A stretch of DNA of 64,000 nt from Lonicera japonica (Eukaryota; Streptophyta; Magnoliopsida; Dipsacales; Caprifoliaceae): NCBI GenBank assembly GCA_021464415.1, contig CM038467.1:13719411-13783410 (forward strand). Direction: 5' to 3'. Under the pieces are notes generated by a model. The model saw only the letters and a list, made by a program, of their open reading frames with translations, had not been told where the DNA came from and did not search any database. Below are positions 12,947 to 23,611 of this stretch, piece by piece. Every line of letters begins with the position of its first letter. Position 1 is the stretch's first letter. Both the position numbers and the translations under genes were made by a program.

Positions 12947-13410
12947 TATGAGTGAAAATGATATTAATTTAATATTTAATATGAGGGAAAACCAATTAAA
13001 TGATTTGAGCATATTAGGTCAATGGACTTCAAAAAGTAAAGCATTGCCCAAATTTTATATTTTATAATATAATTAACGTAGACAGTTCTTGATACAATTG
13101 CTCATAAAAAATATTTGTGTAAAAATAATAGTATATTTTTACAGGAACATCCTCTATGAACATAAATTTTTATTTATAATTATTCATGTGGACGTCTAAA
13201 ACATAACAAGCCTAAAATAGAGAGAATCACAATCTAACATTGTTGGTTGGCAACTAGAAATTACAATGTAAATACTCCAGTCAGACATATATAAACAACC
13301 AAGTAAAAAATACATGAATTTTTGTATAAATAGGTTTCCTTTTTTGTTTATGTGGGTGGGGGGTGGGCGGGTGTGGGGGGGGGGGGGGGGGTTATGATTT
13401 TTATTAGCTC

Positions 13411-13587
13411 AATGGTAATGAGACATTTTTTTTTCGGTCACCCAGGGTATCTCCCGCTCGACAGCGGAGACTAATCCCTCGAGGCACGGTCGGGTGCAAA
13501 GCGGGAGCCTCTCCCAACAATGTCTGCTCCATACGCATCCGCCCGGGTTCGAACCCAGGACATGATGCTTAATGGTAATGAGACATT
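13411..13587 (-). mobile_element. SINE insertion with 17-bp target-site duplication
   Basis: The 17-mer AATGGTAATGAGACATT is perfectly repeated at 13411-13427 and 13571-13587. Between them is 143 bp that is much more GC-rich than the surroundings. On the minus strand it contains GGGTTCGAACC, a good match to a tRNA-type RNA polymerase III B box, and it ends in a poly-A run next to the duplication. This is the structure of a tRNA-derived SINE. The B box lies only about 15 bp from the 5' end, so the A box is missing and the copy is 5'-truncated. Confidence 0.82.
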
Positions 13588-15069
13588 ACGATAAGTGATT
13601 GACATAGAAAATTTGGCAAAGGTTTAAGTTGGAGGAAATAATATGGCTGTGTGCGAGTGAGTATATAGCAAAATTGAATTGTCCTGAGTTAAGTGTTATT
13701 CCTGCATATTTATATGCATATGGTGGGATATATATTAGGGTTTGTGAGTTGTAAAAATTACTATGATAGGTAAATTTAATCACTACTTTAAGCTAACATT
13801 TGTTTTTAACTTTGTTCACACTATTAAAGTAGTTATTTTATATTACTTATCCTCTACCTCAATTTTCTTCTGTCAATTGACCGACCATCAATAGTCAGTC
13901 ATCATTATTCTTGTTGATTATGCTTGACTAAGTCAGCCTGATCGGCCAATTTAGGTATATATAGTTTTTTAAAGAAACTCAAGTTCCTGAAAAATTAGGA
14001 CACTAAAGCATTATTTTCTTAAAATAAAAAGAAAAAGTGAGTTTGAAAGGCCAATCTAGGTATATTACTTGATCAGCTTATGTAGTGGGTTTATATGTAA
14101 TGGACGATGGGCTAATCAGAACATGGACCATCAAAGCTGGGCATCCTTAAAATCCTGCTTATAATTTCCACTTTCCACAATTCTCTTACACTTCTATTTT
14201 GTCTTTACGTAAAACATTAATTGCAAAAAATCCAAATAATATCTTATCTCAAAATTTCTAACTATTATCTTTTTCATTTTTTATTGTTCATTATTAGAAA
14301 TTGAGCATATACTTGGCGTATAGTAGGTTGAGCCATTCAATAACCTTGTAAACTGATTTCACCTTCACCTTAAGAAGAAAAGAAAGAAGCTTTAAATTCA
14401 ATTATTTTAGGGGTGATAATATTTTAATATTAATAAAAAAATGCAATAAATTTGTGATAAAATAATAATAATATATATTTTTAATATAACTAGTGCATGG
14501 ATATACCTGATGAACATCTTATAAAGTGTGAGGATGAATTTAATATTTCTTAAGACTAGAGATGGTAACGGGTTTTATTTGACTAGACTTAAATCTGATC
14601 AACCTTGAACATGTTTTATATTGAAAAACTTGAATAAAACCCGCTTGATAGTATACTTAGACCCGAACCTTTTTCCAAGTCGGGTAATTACCAAGTGTTA
14701 CAAGGATATTAAAAATAAAAAATACTTTATTTGGGTAAGGTCAAATATTTTTATTTTATTTAAATCCAAACCCACTTGATGCTTCAACTTGTGTCATGCC
14801 ATTTTGCCATTCCTATCTTAAACTCAAACTCTATTATAACTTTTATCAACTTTGCTACACTCAGTTGTAAATATAAATAAATTTTCAACAAAAAGGAAAC
14901 TAAAAAGTGTTGGGCCAAGTTTGGGTCGGCCCTTACTATTTCGTGCATTTAAAAATTTCCTGTAATACCATAATGAAATGTAATTAGAGTATTTAGTGTA
15001 TTTTGTTGTTTTATATATAATTTATATAATTTATGTTTGATGTCGAGCAATTTTTTAAATTTGGTTTAT
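13588..15069. other. Intergenic stretch, nothing definable
   Basis: AT-rich sequence without a supported gene, RNA or complete repeat. Confidence 0.5.
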
Positions 15070-16529
15070 GTGTAAAATAGAAGAGTTATTTGAGTTTTGG
15101 CCCCCATTAATTGTGCCATAGCTAACTTTGGTATCCAAAATTTACCATATTGTAATTTTGACCCCCATTTTGGACGGTTTCCATCCAAAAGTCCGTTAAA
15201 CTAATTGTGAACTTAATTTTTATTTGAATGTCTTAAAATACCCTCATCTTTAACTAAGACCATATTTTTTTTAACCATTTCAATAATGCCCCATGTTCCC
15301 ACTCTATAATCAACGTCCTTTTCTCTTCTTCCACTCTCTATCGTCAACAACATTGGACGATTTCCTCTCTAATGTCTTGATGCTAGAGATTATTAATTAG
15401 GGAAAAAGCAAACTCTTCAATCAATGCTGTAGAAACTCTTTAATCAATAATACATTAATTACGTACTTTGCCAAGGATGTTCCAAGTAATATTCCCAGAA
15501 CATTGAGACTCGTGGGTATGTTTTCATTGGCTTGGTGTTAAACGACCCTAGAGCAATGTGAGCTTGTTCGTGTATTGTCAACAATTCCTTCCCCAACTCT
15601 ACCAATTTACTTTGGATCTACATATATATGTATATATATATATATACATACTTATATATCAACAAAAGGGTCCTCTTTTTTGAGCTTTGACCCAATCGAT
15701 GTCGAATTCCTTATCGGCAATGAAAAAAGAAAACGGAAGCCTCATTCGGTGGTGGGGCCTGCATTGATGGTAGAAGTGTCGGTGATGCCACCAGCGAAGA
15801 GTTCGAGGTGTCATGAAATTCTGGTGAGATTGAATGATATTTTAGAAAGAGAAATTTGATATGTGTTGTGTATATAATTACTTTTAGTACGAGAAAATGG
15901 GAGTTGTTGATGAATTTTTAGTGAGAAAAAAAGCCCATAAATCATCCATCGAATTCATTTAACATGAAATTGAACAAAAAAATAGCAATAAAGTAAAACG
16001 ATAGGGAGAATGTGGACTACATTGAACCCACAATGGCAAAGCTCCCAATATGTATATATATATATATATAATATTTTCTCATATATATATAATTTAAAGC
16101 AAGCAACAAAATATGTGGTGAAACTCTGCCATGGCGAAATCGATGACGGCAAATAAAGGCAACTGAAAGAAGAGGAGAATAATATGTGGTGAATGATTTA
16201 ATATTATATTATGCTCCTTCATCTTCTTCGTTTTTTTTTGTTGTTTGATCTTCTTCATTGGGCTTTTCGTGATCTTTTTTCTCCCTACTTTATCTTCTTC
16301 ATTGGGGCCTTTGGTTAAGTGATTTTACTTTAACCATATTATTGAGGAGGGTATTTTCGGGTATTTGAAGTAAAGTAAAGGTCAACAAACGGTTTGACTC
16401 TCATTTAGACGAAAAACGTCCAAAATAGGGGTCAAAGTTACAATACGGTAAATTTTGGGTACCAAAGCTAGTTATAGCATAATTAATGGGGGCCAAAAAC
16501 TAAATAACTTAAAATAAAAGTGTAAAATA
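15070..16529. mobile_element. MULE-like non-autonomous element with ~100-bp terminal inverted repeats
   Basis: The left arm (about 15090-15180) and the reverse complement of the right arm (about 16410-16510) match closely over about 90-100 bp. The shared core is TTTTGGCCCCCATTAATT. GTGTAAAATA is directly repeated at 15070-15079 and 16520-16529, a 10-bp duplication within the 9-11 bp usual for Mutator-like elements. The outermost bases of the two arms do not align well, so the precise ends are uncertain. The interior has a 94-codon open frame (15575-15859) that is not transposase-like and could be captured sequence. Confidence 0.75.
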
Positions 16530-17412
16530 CACTTCAAATTTACACTACCACGACAATTTTTTATTTATCCAAATTTTTATAAAATTTTAAAATGTAATTG
16601 CATTTAATATCAAATATATATTTTAATAAAAAATTATATATTTAAAATTTACTCATCAAGACCAATAAATCAAAATATGTTATCATTATAAGATTATGTA
16701 TACATCAATTCAAAAAAATAATAATAATTGCACAAAATGATATTAATCATGTGTCAATATCTTATTCGTTCTTTCAAATTTTACACAAAAGTTTACAAAG
16801 GTACCACTAAAACTTTTTTTTAAAGAAAAACCTCAAAATTTGTGTAAAGTAATATTTATACAATAATTTTTACACTAAAATTAGAGATGCTCTTGAAAAA
16901 GCTTATGCAGTTTTGTGTTGAATTGAGGTATGCAAAGTCTGGAAAACATACTAGCGGCCCAAATCCATAACTGAGGCACCAATTGCTTGGTCTAAAAAGA
17001 AATCATTGTACCCAATTTTGTTTTTTGGTACATACGAAATGAATAGAAAACAAAGCAACAACAAATCAAGGCCTTACGAAGGCTACACCAACGGCAATCA
17101 ACCTGTAGGAGGAACTTCAAAAATCTAAAGAATTCCTTATTGATTTTCCCCCTTTTCGCTAAAAAAATGGGGCAAAAAATTTCTTAACGGAAAGTGTGCT
17201 GCATCAAGTTCTGGTTTACCAAAGTATGTCTACAACCATGACAATTTGTACTCAAAATTATTGCCTAACCTTGAGACACAATGCTACCTCAATGCCTCAA
17301 GACAGATAAAAAGACTACATATTTATAACATGTATTATGCTGTAAATTCCCTATAAATAAATAAATAAATAAATTGATTGCAACAGAAAAACCTGCAAAA
17401 TCATTAAGAACT

Positions 17413-18484
17413 TAAGGGGGATTTATTCAATTTAGATTATCTAATATTTTTTTCATATTTTGAAAGTCTATGGGTATTTAATTGGGATTTAAAAAAAGCT
17501 TATGGTATTCAATTAGGATTTTAAAATATTGTGATATTCAATTAGGATTTTAAAAAGTCTATCTAAATCTTACGATATTCAAAAGTATAATAACTTGGGA
17601 AGGATTTACTTATTTACAGATTTTGGTGGATTCTTGGATCCTTGGTATAAATACTAATCCCATTGAGAAATCTCTCCACATATCGAGTAATTTTACGTTT
17701 TCTGTTAGACGACCAACAAAGCTTGAAGGCGACTTTCATAATAGACCTTTTTCACCAAGGTATTTTTATAATATTTCTTCATCGTATTGATGTTTATATC
17801 ATCATATATGGTTGCAATCAAAAGCACCCTTGATATTATCACTGATTTTTTAATGTTAAATAAAATAACCCAAGACTATATTTTGCAATAATCGCCAAGA
17901 AAAAAATCTAAATGAGAGCTGGGATATATTTATGGTTTTATTGCTCTTAAAATCTGCAAATTAATATTGGGTTATCTTTATTAAAAATCTATGTATACAT
18001 AATATATATATATAGTTTGATTTTACTTAACATTATATATGGGGGACTCCTATTAACACATACTCAGTGGTTAGGGCCTGCGTAAGTGTGCACATACTTG
18101 ATTCTTAGGGGTTGAATAAGTGCGCATATACTCGATACTTATGGGCTGAATAAGTGTACACATACAATGAAAATGAAGAGGGTTATGATGATTATAGTGA
18201 TATTTGAATGGAGCAGTATGGATTTTTATAATGATATTCGTTAATTATCTTTACATTTTTTATAATATTACTTTAAACTCGTAATTAATTCATTTTATTG
18301 TTTGTCTTCTGATTTTTGATTTTTTTGATGGACTTATTAACATCTGCATAAATTCAAAACATTCATGCATTAAAATATGTTAGCTTCTATAAGAATTTAA
18401 ATCAATCAATGGATTTAACATAATTAATAAATTTTAAAAAGTTAGTTAAAATCTTTTAGAATATGAATTGAATACACCCCCTAA
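17413..18484. mobile_element. PIF/Harbinger-like non-autonomous element
   Basis: The terminal inverted repeats are GGGGGATTTATTCAATT on the left and GGGGGTGTATTCAATT as the reverse complement of the right. They are flanked by the 3-bp duplication TAA (17413-17415 and 18482-18484), typical of Harbinger elements. The left subterminal part has several copies of a TATTCAATTAGGATTTTAAA motif. There is no transposase ORF. Confidence 0.75.
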
Positions 18485-18895
18485 ATATGTACTTTTGAAA
18501 TCCTTTTGAATTGAGAGATTGGCAAGAAAAAGAAAGGGAAAAAAAGGAAGAGATATTACATTCCACTTGTTTGGAAAGATCTATTAGAGCAATGGAAAAT
18601 AAGCAAAGTGAATGAGAGGGAATTTGTAATAAATTATTAATCTTATTCCAAATTTAACCATAATAACCATAATATGTTAAATCACATTTCTTTCATTTAT
18701 TTCATTTTCCTCTTTTTATCTTTTTTTTAGTAGCAAAAGCTGCCAAGATGGCCAAAACAAACTACATAAAACAAGAGATCAAATTCAAAGAAAGAGAACA
18801 ATAAAGAACTGTCGAGGCAACACGGTTAACAGCGAGTTTAATCTCCTTAGGAATCCACTCCAAAGTCCAAGATCACGAAGAAGACCAAACCCTAA

Positions 18896-19877
18896 TAATG
18901 TACTAAGAAATTGGTATAATTTATCATGCTAATTTATAATTTAGAAAGCACATATTATCACTACTTCTTATATTTTTAGTGTTTTTCATGTGTTAGTAAA
19001 GAATTGGAAAAGATTGAGAAAAGTAGAGAAATTAAAAATTGTGAAGACAATTAAAATTTGTTAACAATTCTGGACATGTAACTTTTTACTCGAAACTCCA
19101 AATAATGCGATTGATGAGCATAATTTGAAGATAATTTCGAGAGTTATAATTTTGTAATTCATCATTTTTCTAAATTCATTCATCTCAAAGTCTGAAATTA
19201 TGACACAAAATTTAACAGCTTAAATGGATAAAAATTCATTATATTTAATTATGAGTTCATTTATATATTTGGTATTTAAATTAACCAAGCGTGGCTCATC
19301 TCCTATGTGCAGCCATCAAAGCCCAAATCATGTAATTAGATCCTAAATCCAAGCCCACCTAATCTCCTAAGCCCACCTAATCTCCTAAGCCCATTACATC
19401 TTAGATTAGAATTTAGGAGGAAAAACTATTATAAAAAGAAGAGCAGCCAACCAAATCATGGAATGAGGGTAGGGAGGACATATTTTCGGCACAGTGCTGT
19501 CGAGTCTTTTTCTTCTTCTTTTCATTTTTTTTAATTTGAAGACCTTGAGGTTTATTTTTATTTATTTAATATGTCAAGTAAGTTTTTTTTTTAATTTTAT
19601 TTGTTATTTAATTTATTTTATGTTATTTTAAATTTGTGTTAGGGTTATGATGATTATCTTTAATTGATTCTCTCTTACGTGTTCATGCTAATTGACTATA
19701 CTAATTTAATACTTTATTATGAGTATATTTTAAAACTTTTCTAACTAAATTAGGAGTTTAGTGAAAAGTTAACAAGATAATCATAAAATATATTGTTTGA
19801 ATCCTTGTAGAATTGACCTCGCATGCTACACTAAAAACTGATTCGTGTGCTTACGAATATTAAAATTTATTACAACA
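18896..19877 (-). mobile_element. Probable solo LTR inserted in the LINE remnant
   Basis: A 982-bp insertion splits the LINE RNase H frame and is flanked by CCTAA at 18891-18895 and 19878-19882. On the minus strand it begins TGTTGTAATAAATT. It also contains the GCATGCGAGGTCAATTCTAC type of motif seen in plant retrotransposon LTRs. Its other end is not a clean CA next to the duplication, so the exact boundary is uncertain. Confidence 0.55.
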
Positions 19878-20359
19878 CCTAACATCCTTCAACAAAGCTG
19901 CAATCTCCCAAGGTGCTAAATAATCGGTCTGGGTAAACAAAATAAGCTCGAGCGAGTCTCTTTGAAAAAGGCAGCGATCCAAGCCGTAAGAGATGGTGAG
20001 GAGACAACCTTCATGCAAGGCCATCGCTTAACAAAATAAAGCAGATGAAGCTTTGCATCTCCTCTCAAAACCTGATATAATAAAACGTGACTCGCTTTTT
20101 AAAATTCCATTGATAGCTCTCCCCCTTTAGAGAGGGAAGGCTCCATCAATGGTAATAGACGAACCTGATAAAGAAAAGGGGGTCCAAGACTTACACCTAT
20201 CCAAGGACGGCAACCTAAAAAAATTACCTCCAGTCTCCACATCCGTTGTGGAATCAAAATACGAAATTAACACTTCGGCGTGAGAACAAATGATCATGGC
20301 ATTAGATTTCTCTGTTAAAGTACCAAAAATTTCTCACTTTCCAAATACCCCATACTAAG

Positions 20360-20642
20360 TAATTAGCAAAAATGATCCCTAAAGTTTGATTTGAATCCCT
20401 CACTCGTCCCTAAAATTTAATTTTTGGTTGAAACATCGTTAAAAAGATTGATGAAAAACGCGTGTGATTGTCACAAGTCATTTTTTAAGGGGTATTTTTG
20501 AATACTTTAACTGAAATTAGAAACTTCAATCATACTTCAACTGAAATTAGAAACTTTAAGGATGTTTTAGTCGAAAATCAAACTTTACGGATGAGTGAGT
20601 GATTTGGGTCTAACTTTAGGGGTCATTTTTGTTAATTATCCC
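20360..20642. mobile_element. Nested MITE with ~60-bp inverted ends
   Basis: The left end TAATTAGCAAAAATGATCCC matches the reverse complement of the right end, TAATTAACAAAAATGACCCC, and the similarity continues for about 60 bp. Flanks CCCATACTAAG and CCCATGCCAAAG look like an imperfect 9-11 bp duplication. Removing the element restores the LINE reading frame around LAWGIWK. Confidence 0.65.
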
Positions 20643-20801
20643 ATGCCAAAGAGATACATTTTCTGAGAACATCCCTCTATCCAAATGAGTTATTTTTGTT
20701 CATTTTTTTTCCATCTTTAACTATCCAAACAATAATAAAATTAAATACAATGCTTTCCATTCATTTCCTTTTAATTCCCTCTCATCAATCTAAACGGACC
20801 G

Positions 20802-20866
20802 TTAATATAAACATGGCCGTTAATATAAACATGGCTGAAATGTTAATATAAACATGGCTGAAATTT
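20802..20866. repeat. Three tandem copies of a GTTAATATAAACATGGC unit
   Basis: GTTAATATAAACATGGC occurs three times in a row, the last two followed by TGAAAT. This is a short local tandem expansion. Confidence 0.85.
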
Positions 20867-21667
20867 CAAGAGTCTACTTTTCCTTTTGGAACATCTCAAA
20901 TTATAAGTTTATTTTTTTTTGTAAGAGCATAATCATCTACCATGTTAGCACATGCTCAATTTTGGCGGCAATTAAATTCTACGAAAATATAAAACCATTT
21001 TTTTCTCTTAAATTAAGAGTTATTTTTTTTTCTTTTCCCACATGAGTCTGCACAAGTGCTTGCCATCAAGGGATTTTACAACTGCTGAGATTTAACCAAT
21101 GACCTCTCAGTCAAATCTAGAGCTGGTTTGATCATTGCCATCCATTGTGCCATTCTTAGTGATTTCAATAGTTGTTTGGAAGATAACTAACATAATAAAT
21201 CTCAATAGAGTAAACAAAATAATTTTTATAATTAATTATTTTAAATGTGTATTTTCTTAAAACTTTGAAACTCAAATAATAACTCTTAATTTAAGACGAA
21301 CTAAGTAATAAATTGTTGGAGCATCACAATATAAGAACTACAATAGCAACGAGAACTTTAGTTCAAAACTGATATTAAATTAATGATATCAAAGTTCTAG
21401 AAAATTTCTATTGTTTTGGATACCAAGCAAAATAATTTTATCATTAATAATATCAATGGTGAGGAGTGAATGAATTAACATTCATCGAAGTAGAGACCCA
21501 TCTCTAAATTATAAACCTTTCAAAAGCATAATGATTTACGATAAAAACAACAAATAATAGTGTACTACTATTAAGTCTATATAACCAACTTTGTTAAAAC
21601 AATATTAACATAATAATAATGCTAACATAAAATCTTACGCTTGTCAAAACGAACTATAAAAAATACT

Positions 21668-21928
21668 TTATAAATGGAACGATAGTACCATTAACTTGAT
21701 ATGGAAATTTTGGGTTGAAGCGCGGACTAAGTCGCTCTCTTTAAGACGTTTCGCGGCTCTGCCCAAATTGTGTACTTGCAGTTCATAAATGCCACGCTGT
21801 CCCCAAGATACAACAAGCTCCAGAATTCCCTCTGTCTCGATTTTCCTTGCATGTTGGAAAATTGGGATACCAACACCCTTGATAATTAATGCTTGAAATC
21901 GGTAGACAAATTTCGTTGAAGAGAACAA
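21668..21928 (-). pseudogene. Unidentified 86-codon open frame, possibly a gene fragment
   Basis: The frame reads like protein in its middle part: LELVVSWGQRGIYELQV, then GRAAKRLKESDLVRAS. The amino-acid mix is normal, unlike the biased shadow frames nearby. I do not recognise a family. No promoter, introns or neighbouring exons were identified. It could be a small gene, a captured fragment or chance. Confidence 0.25.
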
Positions 21929-22020
21929 AGGATTTTTTTTTTCTTTTCTTGGTGGTCTCGGTTTCTTAAAAAAATGAAGAAAAGATGCCCATTTTTATTT
22001 TCTCACTAAAAGAAGAAAAA

Positions 22021-22197
22021 TTAATTTTTCTTCTCCAAATGTTTTTTTCTTTATACTCACGGTTACCTTAAAGAAATTTTTTTCTTTTTTGTTTTCTATT
22101 CTATCACCTTAATTTTTCTTCTCCAAATGTTTTTTTCTTTATACTCACGGTTACCTTAAAGAAATTTTTTTCTTTTTTGTTTTCTATTCTATCACCT
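22021..22197. repeat. Tandem duplication, two copies of about 88 bp
   Basis: TTAATTTTTCTTCTCCAAAT through TTCTATTCTATCACC occurs twice head to tail, with essentially identical copies. Confidence 0.9.
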
Positions 22198-23582
22198 CCA
22201 TCCAAAAAATAGAGAAAGTAATATATATACATACATACACAACTTGAACAACAAGTGTAGAAAAATAAGAGGATGCACTCTCCATTTCCTTTAGCTCAAG
22301 CTAACCATATTTAGTGAAAGCGAAAGAGTGGAGTTGTTGGCCAAAATTAGTGGGGGAATGGAAATCTCTCTTTGTTGGAGACTTAGTCAAAATTTTCAAA
22401 TTCTAAATATCTAAATAAAATTTATTTAATAAAATAAAATTTTCAAATATATTTTGTTCAAAAGAAAATATTCAAAGCAAGCCCGAGTTTGAACCTGAGT
22501 CGGGTCGGTCTAGTACTCCAGTATGATTGTTGTGTACGTGTGGTAAGCCACATATATAATAGTCTTCATCCAATTATACGAAAATTGGGCAAACAAAACA
22601 TTTTTGTAAATATAAAATAATTCACATTCTCTAATGTAAGATATATATTGGTAATAAAGTTTGCTTTAATTTTTTCAAAATACACACCAAGTTCCAACAT
22701 AAATTAAATTCTTTTATTATAACTATCAAACGTGATTTAGTGGCTGCGACACCGAGATGAGCAGTTTCAATGAAGAGCTCTCCAATCTAAATAACAAGAA
22801 TACCGGCAATAATCACATCACATAATTATATTATTGTAAAATTTAATCCTTTATTTCTTCTCTAACAGAAGTGGGGCCAAATGAGTCTCCGATACCTTGA
22901 GTGTACCATGCACATTCCTTTTTATTCCGCTGCATGCATGTGTCGCAGCTTTGTTTGCCTTTTGATTCATCTACCTAGTTTAATTATTAGATAAAAACCC
23001 TAAATATATATATATAAAATAAAAGAAATAAAGAAAAAAGAAAAAAAAGTAAAGCTAGCATTGTCTCTGTCTTCGTGCTAATTCCTTGCTTTCTCTCCTC
23101 CCTCTTTCACTTTCATCGTTCCATCAAACTCAACTTTATCTATATATCTCTTAGATTCCAAATCTTTGTCACCCACATGCAGTTACTTTGATTTGTAGGG
23201 TACCCCTTCATTTCATTCTTCATCCATCTTTTGTACAATACGTATATTTTTACCAAACCAAAGAAAAGTGCCCAGCAACATGGATATTCATCTTTATCCC
23301 ATGTGTTTACGCACACATTCATCATCTAGTCATCAAGCACCATTATGCACATACATATATATATATATGTACATATATAATGTTATTTTTCTCAAAACTT
23401 CACCCCCGTTTAATATTAAAATTAGACTTACTCTTATTATAATAATCCTTTTTCTTTGCAATTTTTTTAGATGCCTTGTGCGGGCAAGTCAAGTGATTAT
23501 GATAATTAAAAAATAAATCTATTCTTCTGTATTGAAAAAGGGGTAAAGTTAAAGAAAAAAGAAGAATTATATATATATGTAT

Positions 23583-23609
23583 GGGGTGGGGCCGGTGGGG
23601 TGGGGTGGG
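23583..23609 (+). repeat. G-rich tract 3' of the DUF1666 gene
   Basis: Several runs of three to four G with short spacers (GGGGTGGGGCC, GGTGGGGTGGGGTGGG) begin immediately after the stop codon of the minus-strand gene. In that gene's 3' UTR the strand would be C-rich. Confidence 0.7.
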
Positions 23610-23611
23610 AA

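Larger units (their letters stand above)
9914..13410. other. Gene-free AT-rich stretch
   Basis: No coding region is supported. It holds a candidate MITE (10099-10638), a tandem duplication (11781-12020), an (AT)n run (12907-12943) and a poly-G run of 17 at 13375-13391. Around 12425-12460 is a GC-containing palindromic end (CACCCGTGCATCACACGG) of the sort found at ends of non-autonomous plant transposons. Confidence 0.6.
18730..20690 (-). pseudogene. LINE retrotransposon 3' remnant (RNase H-like region), interrupted
   Basis: On the minus strand, translations resemble the C-terminal part of plant LINE ORF2. LAWGIWKVRN, typical of the segment after the zf-RVT region, is encoded across the junction near 20340 and 20650. 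An ITIDGAF segment as in RNase H is encoded near 20140. PWEIAALLKDV is encoded near 19905, and WIPKEIKLAV near 18840, the usual end of the RNase H domain. Stops and frame changes are present. A poly-A-like tail lies at about 18720-18730. Two other elements have inserted into it. It is 5'-truncated and dead. Confidence 0.65.
20870..23611. other. Intergenic stretch with a tandem duplication and one odd ORF
   Basis: No gene is firmly supported. It holds the duplication at 22021-22197 and the minus-strand open frame at 21668-21928. A G-rich tract at 23583-23609 lies just beyond the stop of the DUF1666 gene. The rest is AT-rich. Confidence 0.5.

Noticed and set aside
13406..13559. A tRNA gene or full SINE promoter formed by TTAGCTCAATGGTA (A-box-like) and the B box on the plus strand
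   Set aside because: The A-box-like text lies in flanking DNA at the target duplication and is about 130 bp from the B box. The element itself is on the minus strand, and no cloverleaf forms.
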